DNA of 5,864 nt from Atopobiaceae bacterium (lineage in GTDB: Bacteria; Actinomycetota; Coriobacteriia; Coriobacteriales; Atopobiaceae), in NCBI GenBank assembly GCA_017510875.1, contig JAFWLX010000049.1, positions 1-5,864 on the forward strand, read 5' to 3'. The first letter of the stretch is position 1. The number at the start of each line of letters is the position of its first letter. Under the pieces are notes generated by a model. That model was not told where the DNA came from and made no database searches. It saw only the letters and a list, made by a program, of their open reading frames with translations. The translations under genes were made by a program, and so were the position numbers. Shown in pieces: positions 1-5,627 of this stretch.

Positions 1-50
1 AAAAGGGACGGTCCCCCAATCCACGCTGCTTCTGTGGCGCCTTTGTCCCT
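1..50 (-). terminator. GGGAC palindrome and candidate terminator after the EIIB-ROK gene
   Basis: An odd-length palindrome, GGGAC-G-GTCCC, lies at 5-15. AGGGAC (4-9) is also repeated inverted as GTCCCT at 45-50, overlapping the stop codon of the gene read from the minus strand, with a nested CCAC (21-24)/GTGG (34-37) pair between them. Read on the minus strand, the structure ends in GTCCC followed by TTTT, which fits a factor-independent terminator. The stem is interrupted and the loop is large, so termination is only plausible. It could instead be the end of an intergenic repeat of the REP type; the window edge hides the rest. Confidence 0.4.
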
Positions 51-1497
51 AGTACTTGCGATGCGGGCGGGGATGGTGCAGCTTCTGCAGGCAGAGTGCT
101 AGCTCGCCAAGCGCCACCAGCTCACGGTAGTCCTCCACGCGGAAGAGGTCGGGGATGAAGCCCGGCACATTGCCAAAGTACTGGGAAATCTCGGTGCGCA
201 GGGCTTCCATATCATCGAGCAGGTCAACGGCCACGTAGATGGCGTCAGGTGCCACAAGCGAGATGTCGGCCGCCAAAACGCGGGCAACAATGCTGCGCAT
301 GCCCTCGGGCGACCAGGCCCGCTCGTAGTCGCGCTCGGTGCCAAGCATTGCGTTGTGCAGCGGCGTAAGCTCGCCGGCATAGTTGATGCGGCCCTTTAAC
401 AGATGGCCGTCGACCACAATGCCCTGTCCGCCTACCGGATGGCCCGTCTGCTGGGTATGCAGCACCACCGAGTCGAACATGTCTTGGCTCACATAGCAGC
501 CCACTGCTGCCGCGTTGGCGTTGTTGTCCACAAACACCTTGGCCCCAAAGCGCTCGGATATAATGCGCCCCAGCTCGTAGTCACCATAGCCAGAGTGTCC
601 GCTAAAGGCCACCGAGCCCCTGTTGACCACGCCGGGAACCGCGATGCCAATGGCATCGAGGTCGCTTACGTTAAAGCCCTGTACGGGCAGGGTTGCCAGG
701 ATGTCGTTGATGTCATGCCAGCTAGGCCTGCGCTTTGTAATGCTTCCATGGGCAACAATCTCGCCCTTGTCGTAGATGCGCCAGCCATACCAGCCGTTTC
801 GTGGCCGACGTATACAGGTGATGACCATGATGCGCTTGTCGTTTTTCAGCTCGCGCCGTATTTTAAGCTCGTCCTCGGTCTGGGCCGGAAAGACGGCGTT
901 GTCCGCAAGCATGTGCATAACCATCTTAAGGGTGGCGCCGGTGTCATAGGCGGCATACACCTTGGGTGGGATCTGCACTACCGAGGCATTGGGAAAGGCC
1001 TGGGCAACGGCCTTGCGCTGGTAGCCAACCTGTGGGGCAAGCAGCACGGCATCAAAGTCGCCATCACCTAGCAACGCCTGCTCAAGCGGCATGGCAATAA
1101 ACGAGTAGTCAAGCGAGAGGGTCTTGGCGGCTTGCTGCAGCTTGTTGGCAAACATCGTGGTGGTAAGTCCCGCCGTGCAGCAGAGCAGTACACGCTTGGT
1201 CTCGTAGTGGCTTTTGAAGCTTAGCTCTCCTACCATCTCGCCCACCAGCTCTTTGGCACGAACAAGGTCGTCCAGCTCAAAGTGCAGGAAGAACTTGGCG
1301 TCGTCGGGGCTGTCGGGGTCGGTGATGCGCAGCTCCACTATCTCGGCAAACTCGTCGCCCAAGTTGTAGAAGGTAACCTCACTTTTGGCATGGTTGGCGT
1401 CAAGGACAATGTGGTCTTCATCAAGCTGAGTAATGGTGCAGTTGGGGATAGACTGGTTGAGAACATACGCGCGAAGGTCATTGCCAATCTGGCTCAT
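49..1497 (-). CDS. EIIB (lactose/cellobiose-type)-ROK fusion protein, probable sugar sensor or regulator
   Basis: This 482-residue protein has three parts. Residues 1-95 are an acidic segment I do not recognise. Residues about 101-200 resemble a PTS EIIB of the lactose/cellobiose class: a strand leads into CCTAGLTTT, matching the CSAGMSTS phosphocysteine loop with Cys107 as the likely phosphorylation site, and LLAPQV follows at 152-157 as in that family. Residues about 222-480 resemble a ROK domain (IGIAVPG at 283-289, VDNNANAAAVG at 323-333, AGE at 374-376). The ROK part looks catalytically weak: there is no DxGGT phosphate motif, the usual catalytic Asp of the ND-AN motif is Asn326, and the Cys zinc cluster is absent. 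I see no helix-turn-helix, so it is unlike NagC/Mlc. I infer a cytoplasmic sensor linking PTS phosphorylation to sugar binding; the target is unknown. GGAG (complement of 1503-1506) sits 5 nt before the ATG and supports this start. The gene lies downstream of the PucR-type gene on the same strand and may be partly cotranscribed with it. Confidence 0.8.
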   Translation of the reverse strand: MSQIGNDLRAYVLNQSIPNCTITQLDEDHIVLDANHAKSEVTFYNLGDEFAEIVELRITDPDSPDDAKFFLHFELDDLVRAKELVGEMVGELSFKSHYETKRVLLCCTAGLTTTMFANKLQQAAKTLSLDYSFIAMPLEQALLGDGDFDAVLLAPQVGYQRKAVAQAFPNASVVQIPPKVYAAYDTGATLKMVMHMLADNAVFPAQTEDELKIRRELKNDKRIMVITCIRRPRNGWYGWRIYDKGEIVAHGSITKRRPSWHDINDILATLPVQGFNVSDLDAIGIAVPGVVNRGSVAFSGHSGYGDYELGRIISERFGAKVFVDNNANAAAVGCYVSQDMFDSVVLHTQQTGHPVGGQGIVVDGHLLKGRINYAGELTPLHNAMLGTERDYERAWSPEGMRSIVARVLAADISLVAPDAIYVAVDLLDDMEALRTEISQYFGNVPGFIPDLFRVEDYRELVALGELALCLQKLHHPRPHRKY

Positions 1498-1588
1498 GTG
1501 AGCTCCAATCTACTGGGGCGTTGGGGCTTGAACCTTTGCCCTATGGTACGATAAGCCGCACCGCATCTTTGTGAAAACAACCAATTAT

Positions 1589-1607
1589 CTCCCGGCAGGC
1601 GCCGGAG
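1589..1607 (-). terminator. Weak terminator-like hairpin between the regulator and EIIB-ROK genes
   Basis: CTCCCGGC and GCCGGAG pair around the loop AGGC, giving a 7-bp GC-rich stem with one bulged base. It lies 17 nt beyond the regulator's stop codon. In the minus direction it is followed by an AT-rich but mixed stretch (ATAATTGGTTGTTTT), not a clean T run. It could attenuate read-through into the EIIB-ROK gene. The rest of the 126-bp gap (1498-1623) shows only the GGAG ribosome site near the EIIB-ROK start; I could not identify a convincing promoter in it. Confidence 0.35.
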
Positions 1608-1623
1608 CTGGGACGAAGGGACA

Positions 1624-3237
1624 TTACCCGTCGCACAGCTGTTGGCGGTCAAGCTGCAGACGTGGTGCAAAAAGCCCAAGGTTCATGAGAACGCGAAAGC
1701 TCACCTGCAGGATAAAGAGGTTCTCGCCGCTTGAAAGGTCCATATCAAGCACCTCGCGTATGCGCCCCAGGCGGTAGAGCATCGTGTTCTTGTGCAAGTT
1801 GAGCATCTTTGCGGCCCGCGCGGTAGAGCATGCGACCTGCAGGTAGCAATAGAGCGTCTCTACCAGCTCGCCGCCGTGTTGCGCATCATAGTCAACTAGG
1901 CGCTGTAGCGCGGGATGGCAAGCATTGAACAGGTTTGTGCGTCTGCCTGCCAGTGTGATCAGATGGGCGTAGGCATAGTCGCAGTAGCAGTACACGCTGC
2001 GGTCGTCAAGAAACGACGAGGACATCTCGCCCATGCGGATGGCCGTGCGTGCCTGCTCGTAGGCGCCCCTGGTCTCAATGATGTTCGTGAAGATGTTAGA
2101 GACTCCTACCGACAGCCCATTGAGCAGGGCAACCTCGCGCAGCTTGCGTTTGGCCGACTTGCTGAAGCCCACATCCTTGTCGCGCGACACCAGCGCCACC
2201 AGTTGCTGGTGATGACGGGTATAGATCGCATGATGAAGCATGGGTCGCAGCTGACCTGCCACGTGCTCGGTCTGCATCTGCGAGAGACCCTCGCCGGGCG
2301 CGTGGAGGCAGACCACATAGAGCAGGGGCTTGGGATGAAAGTCAAGGGCCTTCATGCGCCTAGCGGTGACGGCCACGCTGGGCGAGCGATCGTTAAGCAG
2401 GTTCTCGAGAAAGTACGAACCCAGCTCGCCACTGGTTGGTCCCCAAACCTCTGACTTTTGCATCTCCTGCGCCACAAACCCGGTCAGACGCACAAACACC
2501 TCGTGGTCTAGGTCGCTAAATGGATGCGTTACCTCCATCATCATGACGTGCGCTATGCACACGCCGCGTACCATGACGGCCATCGTCATGGTTTTGCAGC
2601 ACAAAAGCTCGTTGTAGTGCACGTACGGGCCCTTGCTCCGGGCAATTTCGGAGTCTATGTGGCTGTCTCGAATGTAGGCAACGCCTTCTTCGCGCAGGGT
2701 CTCGTTGGCAATTTCTGCCGTCATGGCTTTTGCCAGGTCAGTCTCGTTTTCGGCAAGGTCTCCCAGGTGATAGGCAACGTAGTGGTAGGTTGGGTCAACT
2801 ACCACAATGGGGTTGTGCAGCGCGTTTGCTGCCTCTTCTATAAGGTATTGCAAGCCCTGGTTGGAGAAGTGCGCGTTAAGCAGCCTGCGCACGATGCTTG
2901 ACTGCGCCTGACCTTCTATAAAGGCGTTTTGCAGCGTGTTATAGCAGGTGAAGAGGTTGGTGCCTTGGGATAAGGCCACAAGGTTGACGTTGGGCTGCGC
3001 AGTTAGGGCAGGGGAGAGGGGACCTTGGTCAACCACCACGCAGTTGAAGTGCGTGTCATCGCTCACCAGCTCGGGCACAAGCTCGCTGTCTGAAAAATAC
3101 AGCACGTCTCCGCGTGGGCGAGTGGTGGCGTCGCTGGTAAGAAACGATATGTTGAAGACCTCGCAGTCAGGGTCAGAGAGCGATACCGATGACAGCACGT
3201 CTTCGGGAAGAAGCGAAATCATCTCATGAATCTTCAT
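1624..3237 (-). CDS. PucR/CdaR-family transcriptional regulator
   Basis: This 537-residue cytoplasmic DNA-binding regulator carries its helix-turn-helix at the C-terminus, as is typical of PucR/CdaR proteins. Residues 458-517 contain the family pattern: LVETLYCYLQ, then a helix with ARAAKMLNLHKNTMLYRL (473-490) and GRIREVLDMDL. Residues about 300-420 match the degenerate GGDEF-like middle domain (LLYVVCLHA, a QLVALVS strand, GVSN and AYEQARTAI). Residues about 125-260 look like a GAF-type sensor (LQYLIEEAANAL followed by NPIVVVDPTYHYVAY). Residues 1-110 resemble the N-terminal PucR segment. The ligand cannot be told from sequence. The gene is divergent from the thiolase/DUF35 genes across 180 bp, which for this family suggests local control, often activation, of the neighbouring genes. 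AAGGG (complement of 3245-3249) lies 7 nt before the ATG. Codon use is more mixed than in the thiolase operon, consistent with low expression. The family call is secure; the target genes are inferred. Confidence 0.88.
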   Translation of the reverse strand: MKIHEMISLLPEDVLSSVSLSDPDCEVFNISFLTSDATTRPRGDVLYFSDSELVPELVSDDTHFNCVVVDQGPLSPALTAQPNVNLVALSQGTNLFTCYNTLQNAFIEGQAQSSIVRRLLNAHFSNQGLQYLIEEAANALHNPIVVVDPTYHYVAYHLGDLAENETDLAKAMTAEIANETLREEGVAYIRDSHIDSEIARSKGPYVHYNELLCCKTMTMAVMVRGVCIAHVMMMEVTHPFSDLDHEVFVRLTGFVAQEMQKSEVWGPTSGELGSYFLENLLNDRSPSVAVTARRMKALDFHPKPLLYVVCLHAPGEGLSQMQTEHVAGQLRPMLHHAIYTRHHQQLVALVSRDKDVGFSKSAKRKLREVALLNGLSVGVSNIFTNIIETRGAYEQARTAIRMGEMSSSFLDDRSVYCYCDYAYAHLITLAGRRTNLFNACHPALQRLVDYDAQHGGELVETLYCYLQVACSTARAAKMLNLHKNTMLYRLGRIREVLDMDLSSGENLFILQVSFRVLMNLGLFAPRLQLDRQQLCDG

Positions 3238-3257
3238 GTGTCCGCCCTTCGCTGGCT

Positions 3258-3280
3258 GCTGGAGCAGGGACGCTCCCAGC
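3258..3280 (-). promoter_or_regulatory. Hairpin in the predicted leader of the PucR-type gene
   Basis: GCTGGAGC and GCTCCCAGC pair around AGGGAC, forming eight base pairs with one bulge. The hairpin ends about 20 nt before the regulator's ATG and would lie in its 5' leader if the promoter at 3366-3394 is used. There is no T run, so it is not a terminator. It could affect translation or transcript stability, or have no role. Confidence 0.25.
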
Positions 3281-3314
3281 TATTTGTGCAAACACACAAG
3301 AGCTTACGACTTTT

Positions 3315-3366
3315 TCTCGCGTAACGTTGGGTATGGGACTCTCGTCTCGGCGAGCGCAACGCGAGA
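3315..3366. promoter_or_regulatory. Inverted repeat TCTCGCGT...ACGCGAGA, candidate operator
   Basis: A perfect 8-bp inverted repeat has arms at 3315-3322 and 3359-3366, 36 bp apart, in the divergent intergenic region. The right arm abuts the overlapping -10 hexamers. The left arm would lie near -60 relative to a plus-strand start around 3380, a typical position for an activator. It is a reasonable candidate binding site for the PucR-type regulator encoded next door, but that assignment rests only on position and symmetry. A looser GTAACG/CGTTAC pair (3321-3326, 3381-3386) surrounds it. Confidence 0.35.
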
Positions 3367-3394
3367 TTATAAGCACGGTGCGTTACCTATCCAA
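3366..3394 (-). promoter_or_regulatory. Predicted promoter for the PucR-type gene
   Basis: On the minus strand, a consensus -10 hexamer TATAAT (complement of 3366-3371) is preceded at exactly 17 bp by TTGGAT (complement of 3389-3394), which matches the first three bases of the -35 consensus. Transcription would start near 3360, giving a leader of about 120 nt that includes the hairpin at 3258-3280. The -10 overlaps a plus-strand TATAAG and touches the inverted-repeat arm at 3359-3366, so autoregulation is plausible. Confidence 0.5.
3368..3373 (+). promoter_or_regulatory. Candidate -10 element (TATAAG) for the thiolase-DUF35 operon
   Basis: TATAAG matches five of six -10 positions and lies about 45 bp before the thiolase ATG. 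At 16-18 bp upstream (3344-3351) only CTCG-rich sequence is found, with no recognisable -35. If this is the promoter it probably needs an activator, which would fit the neighbouring PucR-type protein. It overlaps the opposing TATAAT. Confidence 0.35.
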
Positions 3395-3400
3395 ACTATC

Positions 3401-3408
3401 GGAAGGAG
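3401..3408 (+). promoter_or_regulatory. Ribosome binding site for the thiolase-like gene
   Basis: GGAAGGAG is a strong Shine-Dalgarno match 9 nt before the ATG at 3418. A different-frame ATG at 3411 is only 2 nt from it, too close for normal initiation. This selects 3418 as the start. Confidence 0.75.
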
Positions 3409-3417
3409 CGATGCAAG

Positions 3418-4701
3418 ATGAAGGTAGGCAAGTATGCACGCAGCGTGTCCATTGTGGGCGTCGGCTGCACCCCGTTTTGCAACTTTGAGGATCATCCCGA
3501 GACCAAGGGCATGAGCGAGGGCGACGCCTTTGGCTACGCCGCCCTTGAGGCCATCGTGGATGCGGGTCTTGAGCCGCGCGACATTCAGTACTTCTACCAT
3601 GGCGCTGCCAACCCCTTCATGATTGGTGACTCTCTTACTCCCAACATGCAGGTTGCCGACTGGTTTGGCGTGCGCGGCATCGGTAGCGTGCATCACTCCG
3701 AGGCATGCTGCACGGGCTACGTTGCCATGCAAGAGGCCGCCATGGCCATCGCCTCTGGCGAGTTTGACATCGTGCTCTCTGGTGCCGTGGACCTTGCCGC
3801 GTCCCTGCCTGTGGTGGGCGCCCCTGGCCACATGCGTCGCGACTTCCCGCTTGAGGAGATGCTCCCCTCCATCCCCATGGTGTACGACCGCGCCTATGGT
3901 CGTCCTCTTGACTCCGCCTTTGGCATCTCGTTTGACAACTGGATCAACGAGTACCGCTGGACCTACGGCCTCTCTGACACCGACATCGACAACGCCCTGA
4001 ATGTGGTTGCCAAGAGCATGCGCCGTGCCTCCGTGCTCAATCCGCGCGGCTTCTACGATGTCGACTTTGACCAGGTTGCCAAGGCCAACGGCATGCCCGA
4101 CGCCGACGCCTTCCTCACCTCGATGATGAACCCCAAGGTCACCCAGTACCTGCGCGTCACCGGCTTTGAGACCAAGTGCGACGGCGCTGCCGCCATCGTG
4201 CTCATGCCCACCGAGATGGCTGTTGCCCGTGGCCTTGACCACAAGATCATCGACATCCTAGGCACCGGCTCTGCTGCCTTCGAGGGCGCAACCCTTGCCA
4301 ACGAGAAGACCGGCACCATCCGCGGCACCAAGCAGTGCTACGAGCTCACCGGTGTCTCTCCGGACGAGGTTGATCTGCTCTTCATCAACGACTTCTTCAT
4401 GGCTGGCGACATCGTCGTTCCCGAGGAAGTTGGCTACGTGCCGCGTGGCGAGTCTTGGCAGTATGCCATTGACGGCCGCTACGCCTTTGACGGCGACAAG
4501 CCCATCAACACCCACGGTGGACGCTGCAACTTTGGTCATGCGCACGGTGCCTCGGGCATTGCCGACATCGTCGAGGCCGTGTGGCAGATGCGCGGCGAGG
4601 CTGGTGCCACCCAGATGAAGAAGCTTCCGCAGACCACTATGTTCCGTGGCTTTGGCGGCGGCCAGAACATCCGCGTCCAGCTCATCCGCACGCACGAGTA
4701 G
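3418..4701 (+). CDS. Thiolase-like (DUF35-associated) acyl-condensing or acyl-transfer enzyme
   Basis: This 427-residue protein has the thiolase fold of the DUF35-partnered type (SCP2-thiolase, BbsB and PhlC-like). The N-terminal half gives SIVGVGCTPF (10-20) and SEACCTGYVAM (94-104), where Cys97 aligns best with the acyl-accepting Cys of CASG; Cys98 is the alternative. IASGEFDIVLSGAVD (111-125) is the usual strand after the nucleophile. The C-terminal half has NTHGG (364-368) and GHAHGASG (373-380), with His374 as the catalytic His. In classical degradative thiolases a second Cys sits in a C-x-GGG motif; here that stretch reads GFGGG (411-415), so that Cys is missing. Activity may therefore be condensation, acyl transfer or a non-classical thiolysis. 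The family forms oligomers with a DUF35 protein that binds or gates the acyl carrier. The gene is followed after 27 bp by such a DUF35 gene, then an ACP gene. Codons are strongly biased to C/G endings, suggesting good expression. The substrate is unknown. Confidence 0.85.
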   Translation: MKVGKYARSVSIVGVGCTPFCNFEDHPETKGMSEGDAFGYAALEAIVDAGLEPRDIQYFYHGAANPFMIGDSLTPNMQVADWFGVRGIGSVHHSEACCTGYVAMQEAAMAIASGEFDIVLSGAVDLAASLPVVGAPGHMRRDFPLEEMLPSIPMVYDRAYGRPLDSAFGISFDNWINEYRWTYGLSDTDIDNALNVVAKSMRRASVLNPRGFYDVDFDQVAKANGMPDADAFLTSMMNPKVTQYLRVTGFETKCDGAAAIVLMPTEMAVARGLDHKIIDILGTGSAAFEGATLANEKTGTIRGTKQCYELTGVSPDEVDLLFINDFFMAGDIVVPEEVGYVPRGESWQYAIDGRYAFDGDKPINTHGGRCNFGHAHGASGIADIVEAVWQMRGEAGATQMKKLPQTTMFRGFGGGQNIRVQLIRTHE

Positions 4702-4728
4702 CGCATAGGCGCAGAACAGGAGATTACC

Positions 4729-5193
4729 ATGCCTCTTCTCAAGGATATGGAGCCGATTGTCAAGAAGTTCTACGACGGCGTTGCCGAGGGCAAGTACTAC
4801 GGCCGCAAGTGCAAGGAGTGCGGCGCCATCGAGTTCCCGCCGCACCTGGGCTGCAACACCTGCGGCTATCACGAGACCGAGTGGGTCGAGCTTTCCGGTC
4901 ATGGCACCCTTAAGAGCTTTGTGGTGCCTGGCATCCAGAACGACAGGCCCTATCTCAAGGCCATCGGTGGCTATGGCTATGGCGCAGTGCAGCTGGACGA
5001 GGGTCCCATCTACTCGTTCGTTGTGTTTGCCGGCAAGAAGAAGGCCGTCAAGGCCCTGCAGCAGCGTCTGGCTGACGGCGAGGTCATTGGCGTGCATGCC
5101 AAGCCCATCGACCGCGAGGTGCCCCTGAAGCCCGGTTCGGACGAGATGGTCCACTTTGCCGAGCTGTGCTTCGAGCTTGACGAGATCGCCTAG
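4729..5193 (+). CDS. DUF35 zinc-ribbon/OB-fold partner of the thiolase-like enzyme
   Basis: This 154-residue soluble protein has the standard DUF35 layout. An N-terminal helix (FYDGVAEGKYYGRKC) leads into a rubredoxin-like zinc ribbon with all four ligands: Cys28 and Cys31 (CKECG), Cys42 and Cys45 (CNTCG). A beta-rich OB fold follows from about 52 to 150 (ELSGHGTLKSFVV, YGYGAVQLDEGPIYSFVV). Proteins of this family pair with thiolase-fold enzymes as non-catalytic subunits: PhlB in phloroglucinol acylation, BbsA in benzylsuccinate oxidation, and the archaeal DUF35 that bridges thiolase and HMG-CoA synthase and holds CoA. The gene starts 27 bp after the thiolase-like gene with AGGAG 6 nt before its ATG, so the two are surely cotranscribed and very likely form one complex. 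Length and cysteines are normal for the family. The OB fold may bind CoA or the phosphopantetheine arm of the downstream ACP; the latter is inference from context. Confidence 0.88.
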   Translation: MPLLKDMEPIVKKFYDGVAEGKYYGRKCKECGAIEFPPHLGCNTCGYHETEWVELSGHGTLKSFVVPGIQNDRPYLKAIGGYGYGAVQLDEGPIYSFVVFAGKKKAVKALQQRLADGEVIGVHAKPIDREVPLKPGSDEMVHFAELCFELDEIA

Positions 5194-5198
5194 CAAAT

Positions 5199-5271
5199 GA
5201 ACAGGGGGACGGGTTTTCGTTCACGCCATGTATGACAACGCACGAGCGCGAACAAAACGCGTCCCCCGTTC
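5199..5271. repeat. 73-bp imperfect fold-back repeat after the DUF35 gene
   Basis: The arms at 5199-5226 and 5246-5271 are inverted copies differing by two single-base insertions and two substitutions. The shared core runs GAAC, GGGGGACG, GTTTT, GTTC and CGC. The 19-nt centre is not structured. It begins 6 nt after the DUF35 stop codon. There is no T run after the stem, so an ordinary terminator is unlikely; a REP- or MITE-like intergenic element is the best description. It could stabilise the upstream thiolase-DUF35 transcript and lower downstream ACP expression. No transposase is nearby. Confidence 0.6.
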
Positions 5272-5309
5272 AAACGTCTCTCCGTTAAAAACGATTCGAT
5301 ACCATAAGT

Positions 5310-5338
5310 GCGTGAACAAAACCCGTTTTTGTTCACGC
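5310..5338. repeat. Perfect 12-bp hairpin sharing its motif with the upstream fold-back repeat
   Basis: GCGTGAACAAAA (5310-5321) pairs perfectly with TTTTGTTCACGC (5327-5338) around a 5-nt CCCGT loop. On the minus strand its left arm plus loop reads ACGGGTTTTGTTCACGC, the same as 5209-5226 (ACGGGTTTTCGTTCACGC) apart from one base. It is thus a further copy of the same repeat family in a different arrangement. It ends about 13 nt before the ACP ribosome site, so it may act as an operator or a translation-affecting structure, or simply be a repeat relic. I saw no convincing promoter in 5272-5309. Confidence 0.6.
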
Positions 5339-5365
5339 CAACCCAACCAAAAGAGAGGAACCAAC

Positions 5366-5602
5366 ATGAACGCAAAACTTCTCAAGCAGCTTGCCGAGTA
5401 TGCCAAGACCGCCTATGGCTACGATGGCGAGATCACCGCTGACACCACCTTCGACGAGCTGGGCAAGGGCTCCATGAAGATGATTGCCCTCACCTCCACC
5501 ATCGAGAACGAGCTTGACGCCGAGGTGACCATTCACGAGGTCATGAAGATGAAGAAGTTTGGCGAGCTCGTCGACCGCGTTGAGGAGGAGATCGAGGAGT
5601 AA
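5366..5602 (+). CDS. Acyl carrier protein with a non-standard serine motif
   Basis: This 78-residue acidic four-helix carrier aligns with bacterial ACPs over its full length. TTFDELGKGSMKMIAL (27-42) is the attachment region, with Ser36 as the phosphopantetheine site. TIENELDAEVTIHEVMKMKKFGELVDRV (45-72) follows as helices II-end, III and IV. The usual Asp-Ser-Leu reads Gly35-Ser36-Met37, and Lys34 and Lys38 flank it where fatty-acid ACPs are neutral or acidic, so its partner surface differs from a housekeeping ACP. I therefore read it as a dedicated carrier serving the thiolase-like/DUF35 pair. A D-alanyl or other small carrier role cannot be excluded. GAGAGG about 6-8 nt before ATG 5366 supports this start; a longer in-frame ORF from 5228 would translate through the repeats and is unlikely. 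The 172-bp repeat-filled gap leaves open whether it shares the operon's transcript. No phosphopantetheinyl transferase is in the window. Confidence 0.85.
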   Translation: MNAKLLKQLAEYAKTAYGYDGEITADTTFDELGKGSMKMIALTSTIENELDAEVTIHEVMKMKKFGELVDRVEEEIEE

Positions 5603-5627
5603 CCCCTCGCATCAGCAATACCGCACG

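Noticed and set aside
403..1071. Open frame of 222 codons on the plus strand inside the EIIB-ROK gene
   Set aside because: Antisense to a gene with clear EIIB and ROK motifs; no ribosome site or domain of its own.
1498..1588. Possible promoter for the EIIB-ROK gene (TTTTCA with TATCGT on the minus strand, 18 bp apart)
   Set aside because: Both hexamers match the consensus at only about four positions, and several equally weak pairs can be drawn in this AT-richer stretch.
3411..3486. Small out-of-frame ORF starting at ATG 3411, overlapping the thiolase start, as a leader peptide
   Set aside because: Only 2 nt separate it from the Shine-Dalgarno sequence, and the peptide shows no regulatory codon run.
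3367..4242. Long open frame of 291 codons on the minus strand opposite the thiolase-like gene
   Set aside because: It is an antisense shadow created by the C/G-ending codon bias of the real gene. The product is a low-complexity Gly/His/Val-rich string with no family resemblance.
4258..5196. Open frame of 312 codons on the minus strand opposite the thiolase 3' end and DUF35 gene
   Set aside because: Same cause: it spans two well-supported genes and their spacer in antisense, and has Leu/Val/Gly-rich composition without recognisable motifs.
5228..5365. In-frame N-terminal extension of the ACP from an ATG at 5228
   Set aside because: It would translate the repeat hairpins into an Arg-rich leader unlike any ACP; the start at 5366 has a good ribosome site and gives a normal ACP length.
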